This document shows positions 42,702 to 52,550 of a stretch of DNA of 64,000 bases, one piece after another (position 1 is the stretch's first letter; each line of letters begins with the position of its first letter). Made by a program: the position numbers and the translations under genes. The stretch is from Telmatobacter sp. DSM 110680 (GTDB lineage Bacteria > Acidobacteriota > Terriglobia > Terriglobales > Acidobacteriaceae): contig NZ_CP121196.1 in assembly GCF_039994875.1 (NCBI RefSeq), forward strand, positions 2,046,001-2,110,000, read 5' to 3'. Under the pieces are notes generated by a model. That model saw nothing but the letters and a program-made list of their open reading frames with translations. It was not told where the DNA came from and searched no databases.

Positions 42702-43525
42702 AGAACGTTCCGCTGTTTTCACTTCTGGACGATGATGAAACCGCGGTCCTGGCCAGCCACGTCGAAGCCAAAGCGTTTGCGGCACGACAGCGAATCTACA
42801 AAGCAGGTGATCCCGGCATGGCCTACGTCATCGTTTCGGGTAGCGTGAGGGTCACGACCGTTGATGAGGATGCCCAAGAAGTTACCGTGGATGAACCGAC
42901 CAAGGGCGATTTCTTTGGGTTTGCATCGATGCTGGAGCAGACGCCGCATCAGACAAACGCGATGGCGCTCGAAGATTCAGAGTGTCTCGAGGTCTCGCGC
43001 GACGACATCGAGGCACTTCTCCTGAAAAAGCCAATGGCGGGGATGGACCTGCTAACGACGCTGGGCCACCAGTTCCACGCCGCTCATCAACTCGTGAGGC
43101 TGCGGGCGACCCGCAATCCCAACGAGATTATCGAAAAAGAGATGACCACGGGAGAACGCATCGCTGATGCGGTTGCGAGCTTCGGTGGCTCTTGGACATT
43201 CATCATCACGTTCGCGGTTGTTTTGATCGTTTACACGCTGGCCAATGAGATCCTAGACAAAAAGGCGTGGGACCCTTACCCGTTCATCTTGCTGAACCTG
43301 TTCCTGTCGATGCTTGCTGCCATCCAGGCACCCGTGATCATGATGAGCCAAAATCGCCAAGACACCAAAGACAGATTGCGCGGCGAACTCGATTTTGATG
43401 TTAATCGCCGCGCGGAATCCGAAATACAGGGAATGGCGAGGAAGCTGAATCAGCTGGATGAGCGTATCGAGGATCTCTCCGATCTTCTGCGTGGAAAGGG
43501 CATTCCCGTTGCGGAGAAGGGGTAG
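42677..43525 (+). CDS. Cyclic-nucleotide-binding domain plus DUF1003 membrane protein
   Basis: 282 aa. Residues about 8-125 form a cNMP-binding-like domain (LFSLLDDDETAVLASHVEAK, YVIVSGSVRVTTVDED, GDFFGFASMLEQTPH). The phosphate cassette lacks the usual Arg (TPHQTNAMALED), so nucleotide binding may differ or be lost. Two helices of DUF1003 follow (WTFIITFAVVLIVYTLANEI, FILLNLFLSMLAAIQAPVIM), then a coiled-coil tail (MARKLNQLDERIEDLSDLLR). Starts in the upstream outer-membrane gene with a 25-bp overlap. Its stop is 1 bp from the stop of the convergent porin. Function unknown. Confidence 0.88.
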   Translation: MSCKPELLKNVPLFSLLDDDETAVLASHVEAKAFAARQRIYKAGDPGMAYVIVSGSVRVTTVDEDAQEVTVDEPTKGDFFGFASMLEQTPHQTNAMALEDSECLEVSRDDIEALLLKKPMAGMDLLTTLGHQFHAAHQLVRLRATRNPNEIIEKEMTTGERIADAVASFGGSWTFIITFAVVLIVYTLANEILDKKAWDPYPFILLNLFLSMLAAIQAPVIMMSQNRQDTKDRLRGELDFDVNRRAESEIQGMARKLNQLDERIEDLSDLLRGKGIPVAEKG

Positions 43526-43526
43526 C

Positions 43527-45059
43527 TCAAAAATCGACGTGCGTGCGAACCGAGCCAACCCAAGCTGGTCCGCGATCGCGGTTGTATCCCGGATTGTCGA
43601 TGTGTTGCACGTCCGCGGAGTAGAACATCCCTTTCCAAGCGTGCCAAGAGTAGTAGCTTTCCACGATGTTCTCGCGGCCGTAGTTAAGGTTGCCATCCCC
43701 GAGTAGGAAGCCCAGGCCGCCCAAACGCAGATAGTTCTGGTGATCGCGCTTGATCGCATTCGAGACCAAGACAATTGCCAATTTGTCCTGCGAACGATGC
43801 CAGCGATTGCCGGTGTAGTCTGCTCCGATTTCAACCGTCTGATCAACCTCGGTGTATGCAAAGGATTCATGCTGGCCCTCGTTCCATCCGAAGCGGCCGA
43901 AGACACGTAGATTTGCAGTCAACTCCTGCTCCGTGTTGTAGCCGAAGCCGTACTTGAGTGCGCCAAGATGCTCGTGCGCGATGATGTTGGGAGTTTGATC
44001 AGTTCCGGCCAAAAAGGCATTGACCGCTTCCCTGTAGGAGCCCATATGCGCGCGGTTGGCGTAGAACAAGAGGCGGCTCATACCTTTACGTTGCAGCACC
44101 CAACTGTGGCGCAACTCGAATTCTCCATTGTGCCCGTGGGCGCGGCTGAACGCCCAGTCCATGTCGATGCCGTTGGCGACGACCGGCATGGCAAATAGAC
44201 CGTAGCGAATGCTCCAGGATCGATCGTCGTACTCAGCCATGCCGCCCACGGTGTAGCCGCGTGTATCGGCCGCGTAATCCCACGCGCCGTTGTTGTCCGC
44301 GGTCCAGTTCATGAACTGCAAGTGGCTGTCTGAACCTACGGAGTTCACATCGAAGAAGTCCGGCAGCGTCATTTTTCCGACACGAAGTTCGACCCGTCTG
44401 GCGGGAACAGTTGAGGCAACCGCAAAGAAATTCGCTTCCTGTGCAATGGTTTTGTCCGTCAGCCCAATCACCTGGTGAATCTCATAACGCGCGATGTAAG
44501 GTGTAGACCCGAGGTTCGGATTTCGCACCACATCAAGGTTCGTGAATCCTGCCAGTCCCAGCGCTTCGCTCAGCCCGCGTCCAGCAGCTGACTCCACATC
44601 GAAGATGAAATCAGTGTTATAGCGGACTGACTGATTTCGCCGTAGTGCGGCGTATGCGGTGCCTACCATCGAGGTCTTGTACTCCGCTGAATTACGAAAG
44701 CTGTTCGTGCCCTGATAAAGCGAGTGAAAGGGAAGTCGTCCCTGAAAGATGATGTTCGCCTGACCCGAAAGCCAATACCTCGCGTCTTCTGGATGAGGAA
44801 ACATGGTTAACGCAGGAGCTCCCGGCGGATCTGTTGGCGTGTTTTCATCGGCAGGTTTGTCCGCAGGCTTAGGAGCGTTTTGCGAGAACGCAGTGTTCGA
44901 TGGCATAAACGACGACAGATTTTGGCTGATTGGTTCCGGCGCTGAGGGGAGATCAATGCGGGATTCGACGGACTGAGCAGGTGCAATTGCACCCGCAAAC
45001 GTAAAAAAGAGAAGAGTCAAAAGGCCTTTATAAATTTGGCGACGATTAGAGGAAAACAT
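43527..45059 (-). CDS. OprB-family carbohydrate-selective porin
   Basis: 510 aa with a signal peptide (GLLTLLFFTFAGAIAPAQS), a Pro-rich linker and a long beta-barrel. OprB-type features: FPHPEDARYWLSGQANIIFQ, RVELRVGKMTLPDFFDVNS, SWSIRYGLFAMPVVANGID and a C-terminal aromatic strand (AWVGSVRTHVDF). Lets sugars or other small solutes across the outer membrane. Start ATG 45059 is 46 bp from the operator-like inverted repeat shared with the divergent repressor, implying regulation by it. Confidence 0.85.
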   Translation of the reverse strand: MFSSNRRQIYKGLLTLLFFTFAGAIAPAQSVESRIDLPSAPEPISQNLSSFMPSNTAFSQNAPKPADKPADENTPTDPPGAPALTMFPHPEDARYWLSGQANIIFQGRLPFHSLYQGTNSFRNSAEYKTSMVGTAYAALRRNQSVRYNTDFIFDVESAAGRGLSEALGLAGFTNLDVVRNPNLGSTPYIARYEIHQVIGLTDKTIAQEANFFAVASTVPARRVELRVGKMTLPDFFDVNSVGSDSHLQFMNWTADNNGAWDYAADTRGYTVGGMAEYDDRSWSIRYGLFAMPVVANGIDMDWAFSRAHGHNGEFELRHSWVLQRKGMSRLLFYANRAHMGSYREAVNAFLAGTDQTPNIIAHEHLGALKYGFGYNTEQELTANLRVFGRFGWNEGQHESFAYTEVDQTVEIGADYTGNRWHRSQDKLAIVLVSNAIKRDHQNYLRLGGLGFLLGDGNLNYGRENIVESYYSWHAWKGMFYSADVQHIDNPGYNRDRGPAWVGSVRTHVDF

Positions 45060-45104
45060 TTCGAACCTTTCAAGGGGGTTCAGATAAGATAAATTAAGTG
45101 ATGC

Positions 45105-45143
45105 ATACCCCCATACGGTATATACTATACCGGGGGTGGGTAT
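45105..45143. promoter_or_regulatory. 39-bp inverted repeat, likely CsoR/RcnR/FrmR-family operator
   Basis: Two half sites around a TAC centre: ATACCC-N5-CGGTATA and TATACCG-N5-GGGTAT. The two spacers carry a C-run (CCATA) and G-run (GGGGT), giving the G/C-tract flanked by AT-rich ends typical of operators of this family (RcnR: TACT-G6-N-AGTA). It lies between divergent porin and repressor starts, 46 bp and 20 bp away, and covers probable promoter sequence (TATACT at 45121). Confidence 0.6.
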
Positions 45144-45162
45144 ATGGCAAGAGGTGATATCT

Positions 45163-45435
45163 ATGTCCCTGCATGAACGAGAAAAATTGAAGCTTCAACA
45201 GCGGGTGCGCCGATTGCGGGGCCAACTTGACGCGGTGGAACGACTGGTGACATCCGATGAAGACTGCGGCGGCCAACTGATGCTGCTTGCAGCGGTCCGC
45301 GGCGGCGTCAACGGCTTGATGGGCGAGATTATGGAGACGCATATTCGGTTCCACCTCGTCGATGGCGCCAAAGAGCAGATTGCTCCTGAACTTGCTGAGG
45401 ATCTTATAGACCTGGTGCGCGCTTATTTGAAGTAG
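45163..45435 (+). CDS. CsoR/RcnR/FrmR-family transcriptional repressor
   Basis: 90 aa all-helical regulator of the DUF156 family. Residues typical of the FrmR/RcnR branch are visible: RVRRLRGQLDAVERLV, the Cys in SDEDCGGQLM, LAAVRGGVNGLMGEI, the His pair in ETHIRFHLV and the C terminus LVRAYLK. The Cys plus His arrangement resembles FrmR (formaldehyde) and RcnR (Ni/Co); CsoR copper sensors would have Cys-His-Cys, not seen. ATG 45163 follows an AGAGGTGA site. Likely autoregulates and represses the divergent porin. Confidence 0.9.
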   Translation: MSLHEREKLKLQQRVRRLRGQLDAVERLVTSDEDCGGQLMLLAAVRGGVNGLMGEIMETHIRFHLVDGAKEQIAPELAEDLIDLVRAYLK

Positions 45436-45643
45436 ATGCATCGTCTCGCCAATATCCTAGAGGCCGCAGCTGGCGGAAGACGTTAACGCTCTGTTGATTT
45501 GTTTGGCAAGCCGAGAAATGGTCGGAGCCTCGCCGCGTACACCAACAACTCAAGGCGCAGGGCCGGGGTTCGGCATTCTCGCTCTCTCTCACTCTCTCGG
45601 GCGCCTGCACGACGGAGAAGAGAGAAGCGCCTCGCAGTTTGCT

Positions 45644-46369
45644 TCATCCTCTCAGGAACATCGCCCCTGCGATTAGCAGCGTCAAATCGATGGTGGCGAT
45701 AAACACCCGCTCCGGTAAACGATCCACAATGCGCTTGCCTGCGAAAGATCCCGCCACCATGATCGGTCCCATGGCAACTCCTGTTTGGACTGCGTGGAGT
45801 GAGAGTATCGCCGATCCGCGATATGCGATGAGCTTGGCAACATGCATCACTACGGTCGAAAGAGCCTCGGTCCCGATGTATGCGCCCTTCACCAAGCCAT
45901 AGGCCAGGAAGAACGGAGCCATCAGTGGGCCAACACTTCCCAATAAAGCTGACAGAAAGCTCGATGCGGCGCCGATCAATGCAAAGGACTTCAGCGATGG
46001 CTTAATTGCGGGCAGTTTGGGCAAGTGCCTGAGCACAACGATGAGGATGAGAAAAGCGCCCAACGCCCTCGTTAAAACAACCAAGGGTGCATGGGCAAAT
46101 AGGTATCCACCGAGCAAGGCCATGGGAATGCCGCCAAGTGCGAACCACGCGACGACGCGGAGGTCGAGGCGGTGGCGGTTGAACCAAACCCGGCTCAGAT
46201 TGCCAATGAGTTGCGCGACTGTGAGGATTGGCACGGCTTCGCGGACGCCAAAGACGAATACGAGCGCAGGCAGCAGGACAGCAGCTCCGCCGAATCCGGT
46301 GACGGCGGCCAGCAGTGACGCAACGAATGCGGCTAAGCCAAGAAGTGAGAGCCGAAGGAATTCATGCAT
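45644..46369 (-). CDS. TSUP/TauE-SafE-family membrane permease
   Basis: 241 aa with about eight hydrophobic segments and the family features LLAAVTGFGGAAVLLPALV and SFLSALLGSVGPLMAPFFLA (two halves with Gly/Pro-rich signature). TauE/SafE proteins are linked to sulfite or sulfonate export and related anions, or other small substrates; the substrate here is unknown. It lies 91 bp downstream of the EF-P-like gene on the same strand and converges on the repressor gene at a 208-bp gap. Confidence 0.82.
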   Translation of the reverse strand: MHEFLRLSLLGLAAFVASLLAAVTGFGGAAVLLPALVFVFGVREAVPILTVAQLIGNLSRVWFNRHRLDLRVVAWFALGGIPMALLGGYLFAHAPLVVLTRALGAFLILIVVLRHLPKLPAIKPSLKSFALIGAASSFLSALLGSVGPLMAPFFLAYGLVKGAYIGTEALSTVVMHVAKLIAYRGSAILSLHAVQTGVAMGPIMVAGSFAGKRIVDRLPERVFIATIDLTLLIAGAMFLRG

Positions 46370-46460
46370 GAGGCTCTACCAAGTAAGGCGAATGAATCCG
46401 CGGCCTGTCGAGTTTGCCGGTCGAAGACAAAACACGACCTGCCTATTCAAGCACTGAGTG

Positions 46461-47036
46461 CTAGGCCCGGCCGGCGAATTCGCGCGTTTCAGTGAAGACT
46501 TTCACCTTTTCACCCTCTTCAACGAAGAAGGGAACTCGTATTTCCAGACCGGTTTCAAGTCGCGCATGCTTGGTAACGGCTCCGCTGGCGGTATTGCCGC
46601 GTGCGCCTGGTTCTGTATAAGCGACTGCGAGCTCCACCTTTTCGGGTAACTGGAGTCCGATCGGGTTCCCATTGAATTTGTCGATCTTGATGATCAGGCC
46701 TTCGGTGAGGAACTGGAGGGCATCGCCAAGCTTTTCGGCCGTCAGCGGAATGGTGTCGAACGACTCCTGGTCAAGGAAATACGATGCATCGCTATCGGAA
46801 TAGAGATAGGAGGCCTCAATGGTCTCGAGATCCGGCTCTTTGAACTTTTCTCCGGCCTTGAAGGTCTTGTCGAAGACGGCGCGTGTGAGCAGGTTGCGCA
46901 TCTTGAATCGGACCAGGGTCTGGCCACCGCGAGCGGTGGGAGTGGAGACTTCCACGTCAAGGCAGTAGTAGGGAGCGTTTTCGAATTCAAAGTACATCTT
47001 GCGCTTAATGTCGATTGCATCGATGAGTGCGGCCAT
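46461..47036 (-). CDS. EF-P-family translation factor with YeiP/EfpL-type loop
   Basis: 191 aa, three-domain EF-P fold: a KOW-like N-terminal domain (residues 1-65), an OB domain (LYSDSDASYFLDQESFDTIP) and an OB C-terminal domain (NTASGAVTKHARLETGLEIR). EF-P rescues ribosomes at poly-proline. The tip loop reads STPTARGGQTLVRFKMRN: where bacterial EF-P has a modified Lys (PGKG), this has Arg in an TARGG context. That loop matches the E. coli YeiP/EfpL type (SPTARGAATL). Whether it is the only EF-P of the genome cannot be told from here. Confidence 0.88.
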   Translation of the reverse strand: MAALIDAIDIKRKMYFEFENAPYYCLDVEVSTPTARGGQTLVRFKMRNLLTRAVFDKTFKAGEKFKEPDLETIEASYLYSDSDASYFLDQESFDTIPLTAEKLGDALQFLTEGLIIKIDKFNGNPIGLQLPEKVELAVAYTEPGARGNTASGAVTKHARLETGLEIRVPFFVEEGEKVKVFTETREFAGRA

Positions 47037-47167
47037 GCGGATTCCTTTTTAGAGCGTCGTTCTCAATCTTAATGGATCGGCGAGCGTGATTCTAAGACAA
47101 GGTAATGCGTAAGTTCCCCAAGGATGGTGCCGACTGAAGACCGATAGCTAATCGATGAGAACGTGCT

Positions 47168-49777
47168 TTACGCGCCTACAGGAGCGCGGAGCTGATTGAT
47201 CGCGGCAGTCAGATCGCCGGCTAGGGCGTGCTGCGTTTCGTTACTGAGTTTGGCGCCGCCCTCGGTGAGATAAAAAACGTCGATGGCGGTTTCGCCTTCA
47301 GTGTCAATAAGCGCAACCTCGATGTTGCACTTGTGAATGCTGAGGGTGAGCGCGATCTGGCGCAACAGGCCGGGAACATCCTGCGCGACGACTTGCAACA
47401 GCGTGGAATGGGTAGAGGATTCCGAGTCAAATTGCAGGCGCGTCGCGACTTCAACTTTCACATTCGAGGTATTGCTTGCGTGGCGCCGCGCTTCCAGCAT
47501 CTGCTCTACAGCGACTTTTTGCGCGACGACATCGTGGACGTAATCGAGGAAGCGATCTTTCTCGCTGGGATTCAACTCGATTGTGCGAAATACGTCGGTG
47601 AACTGAAAGCTGTCGACCACCACGCCGGCATCGTTGGAGAAGGCGCCGGCTTTCACGATGTTCATGCCCCAAGCAGCGAGAGCACCGGCCACGTCGGCAA
47701 ACAGGCGGCTGCGGTCGCGAGCGATCACCGTGAGGTCAAAGAGCTGGCGGTGCGGTCGAAGGTCGAGTTGAACGGGATTTTTATCGAGATTGGCGGCGAG
47801 CTGAAAGTGGTTGCGAATGTGCTCGGGGAGGCGGGTCTGAAGGTAGCGCTGCGGAAGGCCTTCGAGAAACTGTTTGAGGTCGTCGTACTGCGCGGGAGGC
47901 ACCATCGAGCGAATGCGATTCAGCAGGGTTGGATCGATCGCCGCGTGGTATCGGACCTCGTCCACGCTGCGATCCATGAAGTTGGCGGTGGCCATGTAGA
48001 GCTGCCACAGGTTTTCGGCCTTCCACGGAGTAAGCGCTTCGGGATTGACGGCCTTGATATCTGCGTAGGTCATCAGCGTCAGCATCTTCAGGAGGGCGGG
48101 ACTGCCTATTTTCTCGGAGAAGGCGCGAACATTCTCGGCGTCGAAGATGTCGCGGCGCAGGGCATTAGACATCTCGAGGTGGAGGCGAATGAGCTTGAGC
48201 ACGGAATCGCGCTCTTCGGTGTCGAAGTCGAGCCGCGCCATAAAGCTGTCGGCGAGTTCTACGCTCTGGCCGGTGTGTTCGCCGCTGCGCCGGCCTTTGC
48301 CGGTGTCGTGCAACAGCAACGAGAGCAGGAATAAATCGAGACGGTCGATTTCGGGAAGCAGTTGAGCGAGACGCTGCTCGTAGTCGTGTGCAGGCTGCCG
48401 CAGGCTATGAACATTGTCGATGGTGAGGAAGGTGTGCTCGTCGACGGTGTAGCGGTGATAGCTGTCGCGGATTACGAGCGCATCGATGCCGTGAAATTCG
48501 GGGATCAGCATTTCCAGCACGCCCAGTGCGTGCATGGTGCGGAGAGCGTGCGCGGCGTGCGGTCCCAAAAGAACTTCGCGGAGTGCGTTCCAGAGATATG
48601 GGCCTTCTGGGATATGGATAGCCAGCGCGGGCAGCGCGTCGGTGATGCGGTCCTCGGCAGCCTGCGAGAGGGCGTATCCGTGGGTTGCCATCAGCGAGAA
48701 GATGCGCAAGATCGCGGCGGTATCGCTGAACTGCGCGCCCGGAAGAATATCGATGCGGCCCTGGTCGAGAATGAAGTCGGTGCCAGCGATGGGAGTGCGG
48801 CGGCGACGGAACTGGCGGTAGAAGCTGACGGGGGCGGGAAGATGTTCCATCAGCAGTGCGGCGCGGCGGTAGATGACACGGGCGTGCCGGTAGTAGGTCC
48901 GCATCCAGTAGGCGGGGTCAGCGGTGCCACGCGTTTCAAGGCCGATGGAGTTTGCGGCGGCCTCGTCCTGCGACTGCCAATCGAGTGTGTTGTCATCGCG
49001 GCCATGGCGGAAGTGGAGGAAACATCGCGCGGCGGCGAGGAAATCAAAGGCGGCTTCGGCGTCTCCGCGAGCGCTCTGGAAGACCCCGCCACGCTGGCGA
49101 GGCCATTCCTTGGTTTCCTTGAGGTGGAAAAGAAGTGCGAACCAGACGGCGAGGTGGTAATCGCGAAGCCCGCCCGGGCACTCCTTCAGATTCGGCTCGA
49201 GATGGAAGATGGTGTTGCCGTATTTGGCGTGGCGGGCGCGGGCAATTTCGCCCAACTTCTGAGTGATGGTGTTCCATTCGCTTAGAACCAGGCCGGGAAA
49301 AACTGTCTGATGAAGCTGCTGATAGAGAGGGAACTGGCCGGCTAGAAATCGGCGGTCAAGGGTGGCCAGGGTGAATTCAAGATTGTCGGGGTCGAATTTT
49401 CCGGCTTCCTTAACGGTTCTCGAACTTGGGCTGGCGCGCAGACCGATATCCCACATCCCTTGAATGATGCTCCGGACGGCTTCCTTGGTCTGCTCCTCGG
49501 TCTTCTCGTCGGCGAAAGCGAACAGGACGTCGATGTCTGAGTAGGGGAAGAGATCTTTGCGACCGTAGCCGCCCAGGGCGAGCAGCGAGACGTTCTGTGC
49601 GGGCTGGCCGGCGAAGGCTCGGCGCCACATTTCAATGAGGATGCGGTCGACGACTGCGGATCGCCGCCGGATCGCTGCGGTGCCGTCGCCAGTCCGCTCA
49701 CAAGTCTGGCGGACGAGCGCCATCTCCCGGAGATACTGATCCCGTAGATCGTCAACCGCTAAAGCGACTGGATTCAT
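47168..49777 (-). CDS. glnD: [Protein-PII] uridylyltransferase GlnD
   Basis: Adds or removes UMP on PII according to glutamine. 869 aa: nucleotidyltransferase domain ([20 protein letters not shown] near residues 65-90), a UR/HD domain for removal ([19 protein letters not shown]), a long linker, and two C-terminal ACT domains ([20 protein letters not shown] and [20 protein letters not shown]). Complete and intact. It is the third nitrogen gene in the block after amtB and glnB, separated from glnB by a 725-bp gap, so it probably has its own promoter. Its PII target with modifiable Tyr51 is next door. Confidence 0.95.
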   Translation of the reverse strand: MNPVALAVDDLRDQYLREMALVRQTCERTGDGTAAIRRRSAVVDRILIEMWRRAFAGQPAQNVSLLALGGYGRKDLFPYSDIDVLFAFADEKTEEQTKEAVRSIIQGMWDIGLRASPSSRTVKEAGKFDPDNLEFTLATLDRRFLAGQFPLYQQLHQTVFPGLVLSEWNTITQKLGEIARARHAKYGNTIFHLEPNLKECPGGLRDYHLAVWFALLFHLKETKEWPRQRGGVFQSARGDAEAAFDFLAAARCFLHFRHGRDDNTLDWQSQDEAAANSIGLETRGTADPAYWMRTYYRHARVIYRRAALLMEHLPAPVSFYRQFRRRRTPIAGTDFILDQGRIDILPGAQFSDTAAILRIFSLMATHGYALSQAAEDRITDALPALAIHIPEGPYLWNALREVLLGPHAAHALRTMHALGVLEMLIPEFHGIDALVIRDSYHRYTVDEHTFLTIDNVHSLRQPAHDYEQRLAQLLPEIDRLDLFLLSLLLHDTGKGRRSGEHTGQSVELADSFMARLDFDTEERDSVLKLIRLHLEMSNALRRDIFDAENVRAFSEKIGSPALLKMLTLMTYADIKAVNPEALTPWKAENLWQLYMATANFMDRSVDEVRYHAAIDPTLLNRIRSMVPPAQYDDLKQFLEGLPQRYLQTRLPEHIRNHFQLAANLDKNPVQLDLRPHRQLFDLTVIARDRSRLFADVAGALAAWGMNIVKAGAFSNDAGVVVDSFQFTDVFRTIELNPSEKDRFLDYVHDVVAQKVAVEQMLEARRHASNTSNVKVEVATRLQFDSESSTHSTLLQVVAQDVPGLLRQIALTLSIHKCNIEVALIDTEGETAIDVFYLTEGGAKLSNETQHALAGDLTAAINQLRAPVGA

Positions 49778-49995
49778 GATTTTTTAATTTGAAAGGCTCG
49801 CAGAAGCAAAAAGATGTTTTAACAGGATAAACGATGCCGGGTCTGTCGCAGCCGCAAGAGGGATAAATGAGCGGAAGGAGGGGAAAATAAAAGGAAGGGT
49901 GGATTCAACCATCGCACTTGGGCGGTTTTAGCTTGGTGCTCACGGGAAAGCGCTGGCAGCAGACGACAGTTTGTGGGGACGGAATGGACAGAGGT

Positions 49996-50178
49996 CTAAA
50001 GTGCGAGCCGGTTTGGCTTTTGACCCACATCGATGGGCCGGTCGGAAAGTGCGGAGTCGACGACGGCCTTCCGGCCGCTTCCTGCAACCAGGCCAGACGT
50101 GATTCGAAGAAAGTAGAACAAGTTGGCGCGGGAGTCGATGGGTGAAAAGTCCTTAACTTCACTCTGGCGTTCGTTCAT
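49996..50178 (-). CDS. Possible 60-aa hypothetical protein
   Basis: ATG 50178 follows a GGAGGT motif 11 nt upstream, within an otherwise gene-poor stretch between glnB and glnD. The product is polar and without a membrane segment; DSRANLFYFLRITSGLVAGS is the only moderately hydrophobic part. No family recognised. Supported only by the ribosome binding site and an open frame. Confidence 0.3.
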   Translation of the reverse strand: MNERQSEVKDFSPIDSRANLFYFLRITSGLVAGSGRKAVVDSALSDRPIDVGQKPNRLAL

Positions 50179-50502
50179 GACGTTCAAGCACCTCCGACTG
50201 AAATCTCTGCGAAATCGATATCGAACAGTACTTCTACAGGGCTGGTGACAGAAAGAATTGCTCTACTGCGGGGAATAGTTCACGAATGCCTTTTGGAGGC
50301 ATTGAGCCCTTGCGTCTGGCCCCAACTCTGAATGACGCATGTGATATTTCAGACAATAGAGGCGATTTGGGTACGGAACAATCCCATGTCGGTAACCAAT
50401 TTGAACGGGAAAAGGACTGTTACCGAGCGATGCCGGTGACAATTGGCCAAGAAGTTGTTCTAGTTCACTTGACGCGCTGATTGCGGGGATGCGGAAGGTT
50501 GA
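50179..50502. other. Gene-poor stretch between glnB and the possible small ORF
   Basis: Only short, unsupported frames. It probably holds the promoter region for glnD and the end of the glnB transcript. No hairpin with a T-run, no tRNA and no riboswitch was recognised. Confidence 0.35.
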
Positions 50503-50889
<387 letters not shown>

Positions 50890-50912
50890 CTATACCCGGC
50901 GCTATCTTTTCA

Positions 50913-52310
50913 TCAGGAATTCAGGTCGTAACCTTCCTCGCCATGCTGGGAAAGGTCAAGGCCTGTGCTCTCGTCCTCCGACGAGACGCGAAGTCCCATT
51001 GCCTTATCCACAATGAAGAGCAGGACAACCGTTCCTACGGCAGAGATCGTCCATGCGATCGCGATGCCGGCAATCTGATTGAGAATCTGCCGCCAATGGC
51101 CATCGATTGCGCCTGTGGCGACACCGGAGCCGAATGCGGGATTGACCAGTTTTGTTGCAAAGATTCCGGTAAGCAAAGCGCCGAGAGTTCCTCCGGCCCC
51201 ATGTACGCCGAAGGCATCCAGCGAGTCGTCGTAGCCAAACCAGCCTTTGACTTTGAAGACCATGAACGAACAAAAGATTCCGGCCAAAAGTCCGATTAAT
51301 AGAGCCGGAAAGGGCTGGACGAATCCTGAGGCGGGAGTGATAGCGACCAGTCCAGCTACTGCGCCAGATATGGCGCCGAGTGCCGTGGGCTTGCCGTTGT
51401 GGATCCATTCCGCGATTGTCCAGCCCAGTGCCGCAGCGGCAGCCGCAAAGTGTGTATTGATGAAAGCGCTGGTCGCTAATGGCCCCGATCCCAGCGCGCT
51501 GCCGGCGTTGAAACCAAACCACCCAACCCACAGGAGGCATGCGCCGATGAAACTGAGCACCATCGAATGTGGCGGCATATTGGTGTGGGGATATCCGATG
51601 CGTTTGCCTAAATAGATTGCGGTTACAAGCGCCGAGATACCAGAAGTGACATGGACTACGGTGCCGCCGGCGAAATCCAGCGAAGGAATGCGCCCGCCGC
51701 TGGCATTTAGCAATCCGCCGACGCCCCAGACCATATGTGCCATGGGGCTGTAGACAATCAGGGACCACAGGGAAAGAAACACGGCCATGGCGCTGAACTT
51801 CATACGTTCAGCGAACGCACCTGTGATCAGAGCCGGCGTGATGATGGCAAACATGAGTTGGTAGATCATGTACGTCTGCTCGGGAATAGTTGCGGCGTAA
51901 TCGGGATTAGGAGCGAGTCCCACGCCGCGGAGGAAGACATGTTCGAATCCACCGATAAAACTGGTTCCGTGAGCGAAGGCCAGTGAGTATCCCACGATTG
52001 CCCAGATGATCGTCACGAGCCCCATCATTGCGAAACTTTGCATCATGGTGCCGAGAATGTTCTTGCGCCGCACCAGTCCGCCGTAAAACAAGGCAAGACC
52101 GGGCCCCGTCATCAGCAGCACAAGCGCTGCGGAGATGAGCATCCACGCATTGTCGGCATTCATCTGCGCGGAATGAATTGCGTCTTGAAGGGATTTCAAG
52201 TCGGCTTGCGTCACGGCACTTTGCGCCGCAGCGGAACTCTGTGCGGACAGCAGAGACGACGGTACAAGCAGAAGTGACATTAAGAAAAATCGAAAACGAA
52301 TACCGAACAT
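50913..52310 (-). CDS. amtB: Ammonium channel AmtB
   Basis: Ammonia/ammonium channel, 465 aa. Signal-like N-terminal part then an Ala/Gln-rich leader (SAQSSAAAQSAVTQADLKS) that ends before 11 hydrophobic helices (MLISAALVLLMTGPGLALFY). The pore twin His pair is represented by VVHVTSGISALVT and DAFGVHGAGGTLGALL. The C-terminal tail with STGLDLSQHGEEGYDL carries the conserved HGE(x)AY-like element that contacts PII. ATG 52310 follows GGAGCAAGC; longer frame to 52367 rejected. Divergent from nuoB. Confidence 0.94.
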   Translation of the reverse strand: MFGIRFRFFLMSLLLVPSSLLSAQSSAAAQSAVTQADLKSLQDAIHSAQMNADNAWMLISAALVLLMTGPGLALFYGGLVRRKNILGTMMQSFAMMGLVTIIWAIVGYSLAFAHGTSFIGGFEHVFLRGVGLAPNPDYAATIPEQTYMIYQLMFAIITPALITGAFAERMKFSAMAVFLSLWSLIVYSPMAHMVWGVGGLLNASGGRIPSLDFAGGTVVHVTSGISALVTAIYLGKRIGYPHTNMPPHSMVLSFIGACLLWVGWFGFNAGSALGSGPLATSAFINTHFAAAAAALGWTIAEWIHNGKPTALGAISGAVAGLVAITPASGFVQPFPALLIGLLAGIFCSFMVFKVKGWFGYDDSLDAFGVHGAGGTLGALLTGIFATKLVNPAFGSGVATGAIDGHWRQILNQIAGIAIAWTISAVGTVVLLFIVDKAMGLRVSSEDESTGLDLSQHGEEGYDLNS

Positions 52311-52550
52311 GCTTGCTCCGAAAGCGAGTTGACAGGACCCTGCGAAGCGATGGGGGAGTGCATACACACCCTCCCTCGCGTCCGTGTTCCCTCAGATTGT
52401 CGCGAACATTGAAGGATAACGCATCTGCAACGCGGAGATTCAAAGTCCCCGGCCTGCCGATCAGCCTGTGCTTGGCGAGCCGTACCCGCTGGCCCCGGTT
52501 TGCAGAGTTGCGAGGCATCCATGCGCTCGAGAAAGAGGTAAGATAGTCCC

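Noticed and set aside
45585-45600. CT-rich run (TCGCTCTCTCTCACTC) downstream of the repressor gene
   Set aside because: Too short and imperfect to be called a repeat; no function apparent.
47228-49285. Two long plus-strand frames opposite glnD
   Set aside because: Antisense shadows; the glnD motifs on the minus strand are complete.
52311-52550. Possible sigma-54 promoter before amtB
   Set aside because: No TGGC-N9-TTGC-type match was found on the minus strand.
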